Below, piece by piece: positions 39,089 through 48,258 of a DNA stretch of 56,369 nucleotides (position 1 is the first letter of the stretch; every line of letters begins with the position of its first letter). The translations under genes were made by a program, and so were the position numbers. The notes under the pieces are model-generated. The model did not search any database, was not told the origin of the DNA, and was given only the letters and a program-made list of their open reading frames with translations. Source of the stretch: Nitrososphaerota archaeon (GTDB lineage Archaea > Thermoproteota > Nitrososphaeria > Conexivisphaerales > Conexivisphaeraceae); the NCBI GenBank assembly GCA_015522695.1, contig WALT01000015.1, positions 1 to 56,369 of the forward strand, written 5' to 3'.

Positions 39089-40065
39089 GGCACATCAACG
39101 ACGTCGAGACGCCACCTCTGGATGACATTCGCATCCACAGGTCTTACCCTGACCCCGCCCTTATAATACATGATCCCCGGCCATGCTATCTGGGCTCCAC
39201 AGTCGCCAGAGAAACGGGGAGGGACGAGCTCCAGCTTGGCATCCTGTCTCCTGGCGGCCGCCTTCAACATCGCTCGAAGCCTACTGTTGGCCGCCACGCC
39301 ACCGACGACCATGAGCTCGTGGTACCCTGTGAAGGCCAAGGCCCTCTCGGCTACCTCACACAACATGGCGAAGGCCGTTTCCTGGATGGAATATGCGACG
39401 TCCTCCTGTCTATGTCCACGTGCGAGGAGCCTCTTTGCGGCAGTCAGCATCCCGGAGAAGGATAGATCGTTCCCCCTGACGGTGTACGGGAGTTCGAGGA
39501 GCGTGGAGCCCGTGGATGCCAGCCCCTCTATCTTCGGGCCGGAGGGACTGGAGAGGCCCAGGTGGCGGCCGAACTGATCTATGAGCTGTCCGACTGTTAT
39601 GTCAAGGGTCTCACCGAACACGCGCCATCTCCTCCGCTTCGGTATCAACACCGTCGTATGGCCGCCCGATATCAGCAGGGCCACCGGACGTCGTGCACCT
39701 GTGAGCAACCTGCCGAGCTCCAGGTGGCCTATAGCGTGATGGACGGGCACCAGAGGCTTCCCATAATAGGACGAGATGGCCCTGGCGGCCACCGCACCCA
39801 CCCGAAGGGCTGGGCCGAGGCCTGGGCCGGCCGAGTACGAGATACAGCTCAGGTCGTCGATCGAGATGCCGGCCTCGACCAAGGCCTTCCTCAACACCCT
39901 GGGCGCCTCCGACACGTGGTGCCTCGCAGCCTCACGTGGATGTATACCGCTACCGGTCGGCGGCACATAGATGTCCTTGACGTCCGACATTATCCTGCCA
40001 TCCTCGCTCACCACGGCCGCGCCGAACGTGTGCGCGGTGCTCTCAATGCCTAGACATGTAGACAT
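39076..40065 (-). CDS. kae1: KEOPS tRNA threonylcarbamoyltransferase Kae1
   Basis: The 329-residue enzyme transfers threonylcarbamoyl to A37 of tRNA. It starts MSTCLGIESTAHTFGAAVV and has the iron-binding histidines in VHHAIGHLELGR, the ATP-binding SGGHTTVLI and VVGGVAANSRLR, and SYSAGPGLGPALRVG. ATG 40065 matches the family. The substrate set includes ANN-decoding tRNAs such as the tRNA-Ile in this window. Confidence 0.96.
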   Translation of the reverse strand: MSTCLGIESTAHTFGAAVVSEDGRIMSDVKDIYVPPTGSGIHPREAARHHVSEAPRVLRKALVEAGISIDDLSCISYSAGPGLGPALRVGAVAARAISSYYGKPLVPVHHAIGHLELGRLLTGARRPVALLISGGHTTVLIPKRRRWRVFGETLDITVGQLIDQFGRHLGLSSPSGPKIEGLASTGSTLLELPYTVRGNDLSFSGMLTAAKRLLARGHRQEDVAYSIQETAFAMLCEVAERALAFTGYHELMVVGGVAANSRLRAMLKAAARRQDAKLELVPPRFSGDCGAQIAWPGIMYYKGGVRVRPVDANVIQRWRLDVVDVPWIE

Positions 40066-40130
40066 GAGATCGATGGAGTGCGGAAAATCGTTTAATATGT
40101 TATGCACAAAGGTCGATCGAGGGATGTGTT

Positions 40131-40556
40131 GTGCAAAAACTCGTCGTGGAGATCAGCTTCCACGTGCACGCCACCGAGAGCGAGGATAAGGTGTTACGAG
40201 GAGTGGAGGGCCTCGGTGTGAAGAGGGGGGGCCTCGAGAGGAGGAGGACGAGCGGCCATTACGGTAATACTATATTGATATTTACAGGTAAGCTCGAAGG
40301 TCGAGAGGCCGAATTCGTGTTGAACAACGTCATCGGGCGGCTGGAGGAGAACAGCAGGATCAGCCTGGCGTACAGGTTGGAGGACTTCGTCGACGGCAAG
40401 GGGAGGGTCCACATACGTCTGGATAAACAGGAGCTGATCCGCGGCAGGGCGGTCATAGGGTCGAAGGACCCGATCAAGCTCGTCTTCAAGACGAAGGGAT
40501 CTCGAATCGTGATGGATGAACTCAAGCGCATGTTCACATATGGCAACCTGCAATGA
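40131..40556 (+). CDS. RNA-binding exosome-associated-type protein (COG1325)
   Basis: The 141-residue protein starts VQKLVVEISFHVHATESEDKVL and contains GHYGNTILIFTGKLEGREAEFVLNNVIGRL and LRIDKQELIRG-like LDKQELIRGRAVIG. This is the COG1325 family, annotated as RNA-binding and found beside exosome and RNase P genes in archaea. The start is GTG. Its stop overlaps the rpp30 ATG (ATGA). The biochemical role is not established. Confidence 0.85.
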   Translation: MQKLVVEISFHVHATESEDKVLRGVEGLGVKRGGLERRRTSGHYGNTILIFTGKLEGREAEFVLNNVIGRLEENSRISLAYRLEDFVDGKGRVHIRLDKQELIRGRAVIGSKDPIKLVFKTKGSRIVMDELKRMFTYGNLQ

Positions 40557-41146
40557 TCACGGTAGACGCCCACGTCGTGCTTTCAGAGGATGGATGTGAG
40601 CGGGAGCTCATGGAGCTCGAGAGGCTGGGGTTTAAGCTGATCATGGCCGACCTGGAGGATCACGATGGCGCCTGTGCGAGGAAGCTCCAAGATGAACTCC
40701 TGGGAGGCAGGCTCAGATATCTCGTGTACATGAGGAGACGTGGGGACTGCAGGGAGCCATGTATAGTCGCTGGTTCCATCGGGAGCCGTGCCCCGGAGAT
40801 CTTGATGCTGGACCTGGAGAAGGACGGGATCGGCGACATCGTCGGCTTCCTGAGGAGATATCCGAACAGGGTGAGGGCGATGGTCGTGGATTTCAGCCAG
40901 GCCAGGCTGTTGTACGGGCGAAGGCGCCTCGACTTCAGGAAGGTGAGGGCGATCGTCAGGGCCGGTTTGAGGCATCGTGCTCCCCTCCTCGTCGGCTCCG
41001 GTGCGAAGACCCCAGATGAGATCCTGGGGTTCAGGGTCCTGACATCCTTGATAAGGATATATGAACAGGGGTTCGGGGGATTGGGCGAATATAGGGCGCT
41101 CCTCGAATACCTATATTCCAGGGCTGCCATGGCCGAGCTCGGATGA
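40553..41146 (+). CDS. rnp3: RNase P protein component 3 (Rpp30)
   Basis: The 197-residue protein fits the PHP-like barrel of Rpp30. Segments are LVYMRRRGDCREPCIVAGSIGSRAPEILMLDLEK, RAMVVDFSQARLLYGRRRLDFRKVRAIVRAG and PLLVGSGAKTPDEILGFRVLTSL. Some positions are degenerate relative to other archaea. Position between COG1325 and Pop5 is standard and supports the call. The gene overlaps pop5 by 4 nt. Confidence 0.87.
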   Translation: MITVDAHVVLSEDGCERELMELERLGFKLIMADLEDHDGACARKLQDELLGGRLRYLVYMRRRGDCREPCIVAGSIGSRAPEILMLDLEKDGIGDIVGFLRRYPNRVRAMVVDFSQARLLYGRRRLDFRKVRAIVRAGLRHRAPLLVGSGAKTPDEILGFRVLTSLIRIYEQGFGGLGEYRALLEYLYSRAAMAELG

Positions 41147-41487
41147 TGAGAAGGGCCCGGGTCAGGTACATGGCGATAGGGGGATGTGACGATGTGAGGG
41201 ATCTTCTGAAGGCCGCTGAGGGGGCATTGAGGGAGACCATCGGCGTGATCGGCTCGTCGAAGGTCAAGGTCAAGCCGATGAAGAAGCTGTCGACCGATAT
41301 CTGTGTGCTGAAGCTGGTGCTGTATGAGCCAAAGCTCATCGATGAAGTTATACTCTCGATAGCCCTCACGAATGCAAAGCCGCTGGCGACCTCCGGGACG
41401 CTCCTGGGGTTGATGAAAAGGTTAAACGTGTCGGGATATGGAGGAGAAACGGGGGATGAAGCCAACCGTCCCAGTCTGAATCGATGA
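41143..41487 (+). CDS. rnp2: RNase P protein component 2 (Pop5)
   Basis: The 114-residue protein starts RRARVRYMAIG. Its VLKLVLYEPKLIDEVILSIALTNAKPLATSGTLLGLMKRL-like region has the ferredoxin-like pattern of Pop5, which pairs with Rpp30 to activate the RNase P catalytic domain. The C-terminal 20 residues are polar and probably disordered. It converges with lysK, 23 nt apart. Confidence 0.85.
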   Translation: MMRRARVRYMAIGGCDDVRDLLKAAEGALRETIGVIGSSKVKVKPMKKLSTDICVLKLVLYEPKLIDEVILSIALTNAKPLATSGTLLGLMKRLNVSGYGGETGDEANRPSLNR

Positions 41488-41510
41488 TGTCCTCGCGACG
41501 ATCGGACCCC

Positions 41511-42623
41511 CTATCTCGATCTGGAATACAATATCCTGATGGCCTCCTCGAGGACCCTTATGCTCGTGAGATATTCATCGAGCCTTATCACCTCCCGGCT
41601 GGTGTGGGATAGCTTGGGATCGCCCGGGCCATAGGTCGCAGTCGGTATGCTGAGGGAGAAGCCGAGGATGTTCATGTCGCCCGTGCCGGTCTTCCTCACC
41701 AGACGTGCCCTGCTCCCGGTAACCTTCAAGATCGCAGCCGAGAGGGCGCTCACGACGGGGCTGCTCCTGCCCGCGGTGAAGGCTTCAGTCACCTCCTCAG
41801 GCACGACTCGGACGTCGAACCTCTCATCGCTCGACTCCACATATCCCTTGATGGCGGTCACGATGTCGTTCACGACCTCGTAGGCGTGCAACCTTGGCGG
41901 CACGCGCATGTCGACGACGAACGTGCAGTTGGGAGAGGCCACGTTCGTCGCTATCCCGGAATGTAACATCGTGACACATGATGACAGCGAATCGAAACGG
42001 CTTTCACGTCTATCCCGCTCGACGTATTCACTTATCATGCGCCAGATATCCAGGGAATGTTGGAGGGCGCTCTTCCCCAACCAGGGGGAGCTGGCGTGGA
42101 AACCCTCGGTCTCGACCGTTATCTTCAACTGTATGCGTCCCTTGTAGCCGATCGTGACCTGTGTGAGGCCGCTGGGCTCACCGAAGATGGCATAGTCAGC
42201 CCCCACACGGCTTCTGACGATGTGTTTAGCTCCAGTTCCACGTCCCTCCTCGTCGACGACGCCGGCGACGATGAGCCTGCCCACATATCCGGATATCCTC
42301 AGATGATGGGCGGCCATCATCAGGGCTGCCAGCGAACCCTTAGCATCGACTGCACCGCGTCCATGGAGCATGCCGTTGGATATCCTGACCGGAAGCCGGC
42401 CCGGCACCGTGTCCATGTGGCCGCATAGCAGGACGGTCGGTTCCTCACCCTCATATATCCCGATCACGTTGCCCACATTATCCAGCTTCACGCTGTCGAA
42501 CGAGAAGTCGGACGACATCTTCTCGTAGAGATACCTAGCTATACGGGCCTCCCTGCCGGATGGTGAGTAGATGGACACCAAGTCCCTGAGGAGCAACGTC
42601 TCCTCCCGTTCCTCGAGGATCAT
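41511..42623 (-). CDS. lysK: [LysW]-lysine/ornithine hydrolase LysK
   Basis: The 370-residue M20 metallopeptidase releases lysine (or ornithine) from the LysW carrier. Metal-binding motifs are [12 protein letters not shown], the Asp in [12 protein letters not shown], and the catalytic Glu in [15 protein letters not shown]; the Glu in IFGEPSG and the His in KLSHTSREV complete the site. ATG 42623 gives the family N-terminus. It is the last gene of the lysM-hcs-lysX-lysK unit, 7 nt after lysX. Confidence 0.93.
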   Translation of the reverse strand: MILEEREETLLLRDLVSIYSPSGREARIARYLYEKMSSDFSFDSVKLDNVGNVIGIYEGEEPTVLLCGHMDTVPGRLPVRISNGMLHGRGAVDAKGSLAALMMAAHHLRISGYVGRLIVAGVVDEEGRGTGAKHIVRSRVGADYAIFGEPSGLTQVTIGYKGRIQLKITVETEGFHASSPWLGKSALQHSLDIWRMISEYVERDRRESRFDSLSSCVTMLHSGIATNVASPNCTFVVDMRVPPRLHAYEVVNDIVTAIKGYVESSDERFDVRVVPEEVTEAFTAGRSSPVVSALSAAILKVTGSRARLVRKTGTGDMNILGFSLSIPTATYGPGDPKLSHTSREVIRLDEYLTSIRVLEEAIRILYSRSR

Positions 42624-42630
42624 AGCACGA

Positions 42631-43479
42631 TCACCTCCTGGACCCATCGACGGCGTATTCCACGATGCGGCCCGGTATATCTATCCCGGTCACGCGGACG
42701 CTGTTCCTGAACTCGGTCGTGTGGTTGACCTCGTGCACGACGAGATCTCCATCGACCTCCATCATGTCCACACCGAGTACCCCTCCACCGACTGCCCCAG
42801 CGGCCTTCATCGCGAGGTCCTCGATCTCCTTCGTGACGGGACATGATTCGGCCCTCCCTCCTCTACTCGTGTTCGTCCTCCAATCGCCCGGCGGCTGATA
42901 TCTATATATCGCGGCCACGACGTCCTCGCCGACGACGAACGCCCTTATATCTCGGGGCGGCCTATCGACGTATTCCTGGAGATAATATATCTGGTAAAGG
43001 GGATACATCTCTTCACGGTCCTCGAGGACCGACTTCGCGGCGGATGCTGTCTCGAGCAATGCGACCAGGCGCCCCCAACTCCCCATCACGGGTTTAAGAA
43101 CTGCCCTTCCACCCAGGGCCCTGAACGCCTCTAGTGCACCATCCTTGGAGAAGGAGAACAACGTCCTCGGCGTCGGGACGCCAGCTGAGCGTAACGCCAG
43201 CGTTGTGAGGAACTTGTTGCCGGATATGAGCGTGGTCTTAAGGTCGTTGACGATGAACCCCCCCTTGAACTCCACATATGCGGTCGTGTGTAGGTTCCTA
43301 TAATAACTCACACACCTTTGGAGGACCGGTCCCTTCAGGTCTTCCGGTAGATCATCCTCTGGGTCCAATATCAAGTTCCTGGCGTCGACGAGCTTCACGT
43401 CATATCCTCTGCTCCGGGCTGCCTTGACCAGGAGCTTCTCCTCAAACCTCACTATATCGTGGAGCAATGTGAGCCTCAT
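42631..43479 (-). CDS. lysX: LysW-aminoadipate ligase LysX
   Basis: The 282-residue ATP-grasp ligase joins alpha-aminoadipate to the C-terminal Glu of LysW. Motifs are VLQRCVSYYRNLHTTAYVE, AVLKPVMGSWGRLVALL and the metal-binding end VHEVNHTTEFRNSVRVTGIDIPG. The N-H-T-x-E-F-x-N-S pattern resembles the lysine-specific enzyme of Thermus; the other paralogue at 48259 has N-N-T-x-E-F-K-G. Being between homocitrate synthase and lysK supports lysine specificity. It shares a nearly identical 114-bp tract with that paralogue. Confidence 0.88.
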   Translation of the reverse strand: MRLTLLHDIVRFEEKLLVKAARSRGYDVKLVDARNLILDPEDDLPEDLKGPVLQRCVSYYRNLHTTAYVEFKGGFIVNDLKTTLISGNKFLTTLALRSAGVPTPRTLFSFSKDGALEAFRALGGRAVLKPVMGSWGRLVALLETASAAKSVLEDREEMYPLYQIYYLQEYVDRPPRDIRAFVVGEDVVAAIYRYQPPGDWRTNTSRGGRAESCPVTKEIEDLAMKAAGAVGGGVLGVDMMEVDGDLVVHEVNHTTEFRNSVRVTGIDIPGRIVEYAVDGSRR

Positions 43480-44699
43480 GGTCCGTCCTCCTTCATCTTC
43501 ATCTCCATCTTCCTCTGCACATCGACGAACAACCTCTCCATCCTCTCGTCGAGTTCGAGCTCGAACAGATCCCCCTTCTGAAGTCCCTTCATCGATCGTG
43601 CGAACCTCCTGGAGGTCTCCTCGTCGGGCTCCATACCCATGAGCTTCAGGAAGAAGGCAGCCCCATTCTTCCCCAAAAGCTCGCCGAAGACCAGGCGTCG
43701 CCTCACCCCGATGAACGTGGGAGGCACCACCTCATATGCGACTGGGTTCCTGAGGACAGCGGCTATGTGCGTGCCGGCCTTGTGTTTATATGCGTTCTCG
43801 CCCAGCAGCGGGGTGAAGGGGCTCCTCTTGAAGCCCAGGTAATCCTCCACGATATCGTAGAGGTCCTTGATCATGTTCATCCTCACGTTGAGCTTGGCGC
43901 CGTATATTATGAGGAGCGTCACAGCGAGTTGAGCTAGGTCCGTGATCCCCGTCCTCTCGCCGATCCCACCGACGGTCGCATGGGCTTGGTCGGCGCCTGC
44001 CTCGAGGCCGGCGAGGGCGTTGGCCAACGAGAGCCCCAGGTCGTTATGGCAGTGGACATCTATAGGGACGTCGACCTCCCTCCTGACCATGTGAACCATG
44101 TTGAACATCCCCGTGGGAGTCAGGACGCCCACGGTGTCGGGCAAGCTTATCCTGTCGGCGCCTGCATCGACCACCGCCCTGGCGTACCTGATCAACCTCC
44201 CCGGGTCCGTTCTACTGGCATCCTCCAGGGTGAACCTGAGTTTCAGGCCATGTGCCTTGGCGTATTCCACCGCCTCGACCCCCCTTTCCAGCGCCTCATC
44301 GAACCCCATCCTCAGCTTGTGCTTCAGGTGGATATCCGAGACCGAGTGGAATAGGGCCGTGAACCCGGAGCCACATTCGAGGACCTTGTCCACATCCTGT
44401 TTCAGTGCCCTCGCATGTGCTACTATCTCAGCGCTGAGACCGGCCTTCATCATCTCCCTACAGCTCTCCAGGTGTGATCGCGATATCACCGGACTTATCT
44501 CGATCGCGTCCACCCCGAAGTAATCGAGCATCCAAGCTATCTGGAGCCTCTGCCTGGTCGTGAAGGACACGCCGGCGCCCTGTTCCCCCTCCCTGAGGGT
44601 GGTATCCAGTATATGCACCCTTTCGTCGCGCAACCTCGCGATGGATCCCTCATTGTAGATATGGGATGATCCGAGGGCAGCTGGCTCATAGTTCTGCAT
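43476..44699 (-). CDS. Homocitrate synthase (LeuA/NifV family)
   Basis: The 407-residue enzyme condenses 2-oxoglutarate and acetyl-CoA in the aminoadipate route. It has DTTLREGEQGAGVSF, the metal HxH in DVHCHNDLGLSLANAL, and GGIGERTGITDLAQL. The segment LLGENAYKHKAGTHIAAVLRNPVAYE is like homocitrate synthases. It lacks the C-terminal leucine-regulatory domain of isopropylmalate synthases. Feedback control by lysine may act directly at the active site, as in known homocitrate synthases. It is flanked by lysM and lysX, which supports the call over isopropylmalate or citramalate synthase. Confidence 0.88.
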   Translation of the reverse strand: MQNYEPAALGSSHIYNEGSIARLRDERVHILDTTLREGEQGAGVSFTTRQRLQIAWMLDYFGVDAIEISPVISRSHLESCREMMKAGLSAEIVAHARALKQDVDKVLECGSGFTALFHSVSDIHLKHKLRMGFDEALERGVEAVEYAKAHGLKLRFTLEDASRTDPGRLIRYARAVVDAGADRISLPDTVGVLTPTGMFNMVHMVRREVDVPIDVHCHNDLGLSLANALAGLEAGADQAHATVGGIGERTGITDLAQLAVTLLIIYGAKLNVRMNMIKDLYDIVEDYLGFKRSPFTPLLGENAYKHKAGTHIAAVLRNPVAYEVVPPTFIGVRRRLVFGELLGKNGAAFFLKLMGMEPDEETSRRFARSMKGLQKGDLFELELDERMERLFVDVQRKMEMKMKEDGP

Positions 44700-44700
44700 A

Positions 44701-45120
44701 TTACAATACATCCCTCAAGATTATTATCGTGTTCGTGTTCACCACGTTCTTCAAGCTGCGTATGTTATCTATGGTGGAGTTGACCTCCACTATGCTTCCA
44801 CCCCTTATGAAGGCGGCTATATCGTACTGGCCTGTTATCTCGTACACGCGCTCCACGCCCTCGAGCGATTTTATCCTCGTGGCGATCTCACTTGTCGACG
44901 ATCCCAGCTCCGTGGCGACGAGGGTGATCGCCCGGGCGGCGGTGGTGACGCCCAGCTCCACGGTGAACTTCCTTATCACGCCCCGATCCAGGAGCTTTTT
45001 AACCCTACGTCTGACGGCGGCCTCAGATAGGTTCAACCTCTCGGCCAGCTCAACGAACGATGCCCGTCCATTCCCCTTGAGCATCTCCACAAGCTCTCTA
45101 TCGACCTCGTCGAGCGACAT
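44701..45120 (-). CDS. lysM: Lrp/AsnC-family regulator, LysM-like
   Basis: The 139-residue regulator has an N-terminal helix-turn-helix (RASFVELAERLNLSEAAVRRRVKKLLDRGVIRKF) and a C-terminal RAM ligand domain (VERVYEITGQYDIAAFIRGGSIVEVNSTIDNIRSLKNV). LysM of Sulfolobus controls the lysine operon and senses lysine; location at the head of hcs-lysX-lysK suggests the same here. It has its own TATA box. Confidence 0.88.
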   Translation of the reverse strand: MSLDEVDRELVEMLKGNGRASFVELAERLNLSEAAVRRRVKKLLDRGVIRKFTVELGVTTAARAITLVATELGSSTSEIATRIKSLEGVERVYEITGQYDIAAFIRGGSIVEVNSTIDNIRSLKNVVNTNTIIILRDVL

Positions 45121-45142
45121 CGCAGCGGAGTTTAGGATACCT

Positions 45143-45150
45143 GAATTAAA
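45143..45150 (-). promoter_or_regulatory. TATA box for lysM-hcs-lysX-lysK
   Basis: The minus strand reads TTTAATTC centred 27 nt before the lysM ATG, in a 40-bp gap after the lysJ stop. A leaderless transcript starting at lysM is likely. Confidence 0.5.
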
Positions 45151-45160
45151 GCTTTTCGTA

Positions 45161-46375
45161 CTACATACTTCGTTTCTCTCTCTCTATAGCACCGAACGTT
45201 GTGTCGAGAATCGATATTGAGGTGTCGATATCATCCTCATCGACTATCAATGGGGGAAGGAACCTCAATGTCCTGAGCCCGGAATATGTTGATATGAGCC
45301 CATTGGAGATCATTCGCGGTATCACCTCCTGGATGCGCAACCTCATGTCCAGGGCGGCCATCAAGCCCAGGCCCCTGTGCTCGCGCGGTATCCTGAACCG
45401 TCCCTCCAACCCCTCCAACCCTCTGGAGAACCTGTGGCCCATCCTCTCGGCATTCCGAGCCAAGTCCTCCTCCTCGATCACCCTGAGGACGGCCGCCGCC
45501 GCGGCTGAGGCCAGCGGGTTGCCGCCGAATGTGGATGTGTGCTCCCCGAGCCTCAGGACGTCCGCATAATCTGAGGATACCACCGTGACGCCCATGGGGA
45601 TCCCACCGGCTATCCCCTTGCCGATCGTCATCACGTCTGGGCTTATGCCCCAGTGCTCGTGAGCCCACATCCTGCCCGTCCTACCGAGTCCCGACTGTAT
45701 CTCATCGATGACGAGCAGACAGCCTGCCTTCCTACATCTCCTCTCTGCGCTCGTCATGAATTCCCTCGTCGGGATCCTGACGCCTGCCTCCCCCTGCACG
45801 GGTTCCAGGAAGATGGCCGCAGCGTCCTCCAGCGGGGCGTCCTCCAGCGATTTCGGATCCCCATACTCGACGAAGTGCACGTCGAGCAGGAGCTTGGAGA
45901 AATGTTCCTTATATCTCGGGCCCCACGTCAGCGATAGGGCCCCGATGGTCTTGCCGTGATAGCTCCCCTTGGCCGCGACGAACAGCGAGCGACCAGTCGC
46001 CTTCACTGCGATCTTGATCGCGGCCTCTATGGCCTCCGCCCCGCTGTTGGCCATGTATGCGGCCGACATATTCCTCGGCACGACCTTGAACAGCTCCTCG
46101 AGGAATTTCGCCCGGGTTGGATTGTAGAGGGTGTTATGGCAGATGATCAGACGTTCAGCTTGATCCTCTATCGCATCTATAACCTCCCTTCTCGAGTGAC
46201 CAACTATCGCAACCCCATATCCCCCCATGAAGTCCAGGAACCTCCTTCCACCAGCGTCCCACAGGTATGAGCCCTTACCCTTGACGGCCACCACCCCGAA
46301 CTTCCTATATGTAGATAGCAACCTCGAGTTCTCCACATCGATGATGCCGTCCAGATCCCTGTCTCCGATCGGCAT
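45161..46375 (-). CDS. lysJ: [LysW]-aminoadipate/glutamate semialdehyde aminotransferase LysJ
   Basis: The 404-residue class III aminotransferase has NSGAEAIEAAIKIA, VIDEIQSGLGRTGRMWAHE and the PLP lysine in MTIGKGIAGGIPMG. LysJ aminates the LysW-bound semialdehyde in both lysine and ornithine synthesis. The ATG overlaps the lysZ stop by 1 nt. Acetylornithine aminotransferase would look similar; the LysW context decides. Confidence 0.92.
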   Translation of the reverse strand: MPIGDRDLDGIIDVENSRLLSTYRKFGVVAVKGKGSYLWDAGGRRFLDFMGGYGVAIVGHSRREVIDAIEDQAERLIICHNTLYNPTRAKFLEELFKVVPRNMSAAYMANSGAEAIEAAIKIAVKATGRSLFVAAKGSYHGKTIGALSLTWGPRYKEHFSKLLLDVHFVEYGDPKSLEDAPLEDAAAIFLEPVQGEAGVRIPTREFMTSAERRCRKAGCLLVIDEIQSGLGRTGRMWAHEHWGISPDVMTIGKGIAGGIPMGVTVVSSDYADVLRLGEHTSTFGGNPLASAAAAAVLRVIEEEDLARNAERMGHRFSRGLEGLEGRFRIPREHRGLGLMAALDMRLRIQEVIPRMISNGLISTYSGLRTLRFLPPLIVDEDDIDTSISILDTTFGAIEREKRSM

Positions 46376-47184
46376 CAGCGCCTGATCACCGTCCTGAGTC
46401 CACCTCCCATCGCCTTCGTTATCGGCGACTCCTTGATGCCGTTGGCTATCACGACCTCGTCCACGCCGCCATCGAGCGCCTCCACGGCGGCCATGAGCTT
46501 CTTATCCATGCCCGGACCGACCTTCTTCATGTAATCCCTGGCCTTTTCCAGCGTCAGCCCGGGGACGAGCCTGCCGCCCTCATCCAAGAGGCCATCCACA
46601 TCCGTGAGCACGACGAGCCTCATCGCCCTCAGGGCGATCGCGACCTGTGCAGCGGCCCTGTCAGCATCCACGTTCAATATCTCATCCTCCGTCCCGAGGG
46701 CCACCGGCGACACGACGGGCGTCAATCCCATGTCGATCAGGGCGTTCAGTATCCTCCCCTTCACCTCGACTATCCTGCCCGTGTAACCGCCCTCTATCGC
46801 CCTCTTCCTCCCCCTCTCATCTATTATCATCAGACGCCTTTTCCTCTCGGCGATGATCACACCTCCATCCAGGCCGGAGAGCCCGAAGGCATCGACGCCA
46901 TATGAGTGCAGTCGAGCGACGATCATCGAGTTCACCTTCCCGGCCATGACCATGGCGAATATCTCAGCCGTCGCCTCATCGGTATACCTGCTCCTTATGC
47001 CGCTGGGCGAGACTATGAACTTCTGCTCGACCCCCAGATTCTCCGCTATCTCGGTGACGTCGGGACCTCCACCATGTACGAGGACGACATCGTCGGAACC
47101 TGTCAGTTTGGAGAAGTCCTCGAGTATCGGATCTATATTCGCCTTGGATATCAAGCTCCCTCCGACCTTCACGACGAGGACCAA
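46375..47184 (-). CDS. lysZ: [LysW]-aminoadipate/glutamate kinase LysZ
   Basis: The 269-residue amino acid kinase phosphorylates the LysW-bound side-chain carboxylate. Motifs are VVKVGGSLI, VLVHGGGPDVTEIAENLG, VSPVALGTEDEILNVDADRAAAQVAI and KKLMAAVEALDGGVDEVVIANG, parallel to N-acetylglutamate kinase. LysZ follows lysY by 11 nt. Confidence 0.94.
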   Translation of the reverse strand: MVLVVKVGGSLISKANIDPILEDFSKLTGSDDVVLVHGGGPDVTEIAENLGVEQKFIVSPSGIRSRYTDEATAEIFAMVMAGKVNSMIVARLHSYGVDAFGLSGLDGGVIIAERKRRLMIIDERGRKRAIEGGYTGRIVEVKGRILNALIDMGLTPVVSPVALGTEDEILNVDADRAAAQVAIALRAMRLVVLTDVDGLLDEGGRLVPGLTLEKARDYMKKVGPGMDKKLMAAVEALDGGVDEVVIANGIKESPITKAMGGGLRTVIRR

Positions 47185-47195
47185 TCGACCATCCC

Positions 47196-48254
47196 CTATA
47201 CAGGATGCAGGGCGGGCTGGCTCAGAGCCGTCCTCTCGTCGAAGCCCAACATCAAGTTCATCGCCTGCACAGCGCTCCCAGCGGCACCCTTCACGAGGTT
47301 ATCTATGGCTGAGAGGACGACCACCCTATCCGTGTGCTCGTCTATCTCGAACCCCAGATCCGCGAAGTTCGACCCGACGACTATCTTCGGATCGGGATAT
47401 CTGTAAAGTCCCTTCTTGTCCCTCACGAACCTTATGAACGGTTCACCTTCATACATCTCCCTATAAGCCCTCCAGACCTTCCTCTGATCGAGGTCCCCGG
47501 GCTTCACGAAGACATGTGATGTCGCCAAGATCCCCCTCACGATGTTGACCGCGTGTGCGCTCATCGCGATCTTATATCTCCTCCCTGACACGAACTCCAG
47601 CTCCTGCTCTATCTCCGCAGAATGTCTGTGGCCCGCTGGCTTATATGGCCTTATCACTCCGAACCTCTCGGAGAAATGGGTCGCCGGGGATGGTTTCCCC
47701 CCGGCGCCCGAGGATCCCACCTTGACGTCCACCACCACTACGTCCCCGGAGATGAGCCCTGATCTCGCCATCGGCGCCAGCCCTAAGATCGCAGCCGCGG
47801 CGTTACATCCAGGTGCAGCGACGAAGTCCGCGCCCCTGATCTCATCCCTGTGGAGCTCCGCCAGGCCGTAGATGAATTTCCCCAGAAGATCAGGGCGAGG
47901 GTGCTTGTACCCATACCACAGCTCATATGCGGAGGGTTCCTTCAACCTGAAGTCAGCGCTCATATCTATTATCTTCACGCCGAGCTCCATGATCTCGGGC
48001 GTCACCTTGACGGAGGCACCATGTGGCACCGCCAGGAAGACGAGGTCGGCCTCACCGGCCAGCTTCACTGGATCCTCTCCCGTGAACCGCAACGTGAGCG
48101 TGCCCTTGAGGTTCGGGTGTACCCTGTACACGTAATCCCCAGCGTATTTCCTGGAATGGGCAGCCATGACCTCCACGCCAGGATGTGAGGAGAGGATCCT
48201 GAGCAGCTCGCCGCCCACATATCCCGAGGCTCCGATCACGGCTATCTTGAACAT
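47196..48254 (-). CDS. lysY: [LysW]-aminoadipate/glutamate 6-phosphate reductase LysY
   Basis: The 352-residue NADPH reductase starts MFKIAVIGASGYVGGELLRIL and has the catalytic Cys in APGCNAAAAILGLAPM and GGKPSPATHFSER; PYKPAGHRHSAEIEQEL carries the catalytic His region. It reduces the acyl-phosphate made by LysZ. ATG 48254 is preferred over a start 18 nt upstream. It follows argX by 4 nt. Confidence 0.94.
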   Translation of the reverse strand: MFKIAVIGASGYVGGELLRILSSHPGVEVMAAHSRKYAGDYVYRVHPNLKGTLTLRFTGEDPVKLAGEADLVFLAVPHGASVKVTPEIMELGVKIIDMSADFRLKEPSAYELWYGYKHPRPDLLGKFIYGLAELHRDEIRGADFVAAPGCNAAAAILGLAPMARSGLISGDVVVVDVKVGSSGAGGKPSPATHFSERFGVIRPYKPAGHRHSAEIEQELEFVSGRRYKIAMSAHAVNIVRGILATSHVFVKPGDLDQRKVWRAYREMYEGEPFIRFVRDKKGLYRYPDPKIVVGSNFADLGFEIDEHTDRVVVLSAIDNLVKGAAGSAVQAMNLMLGFDERTALSQPALHPV

Positions 48255-48258
48255 GTCC

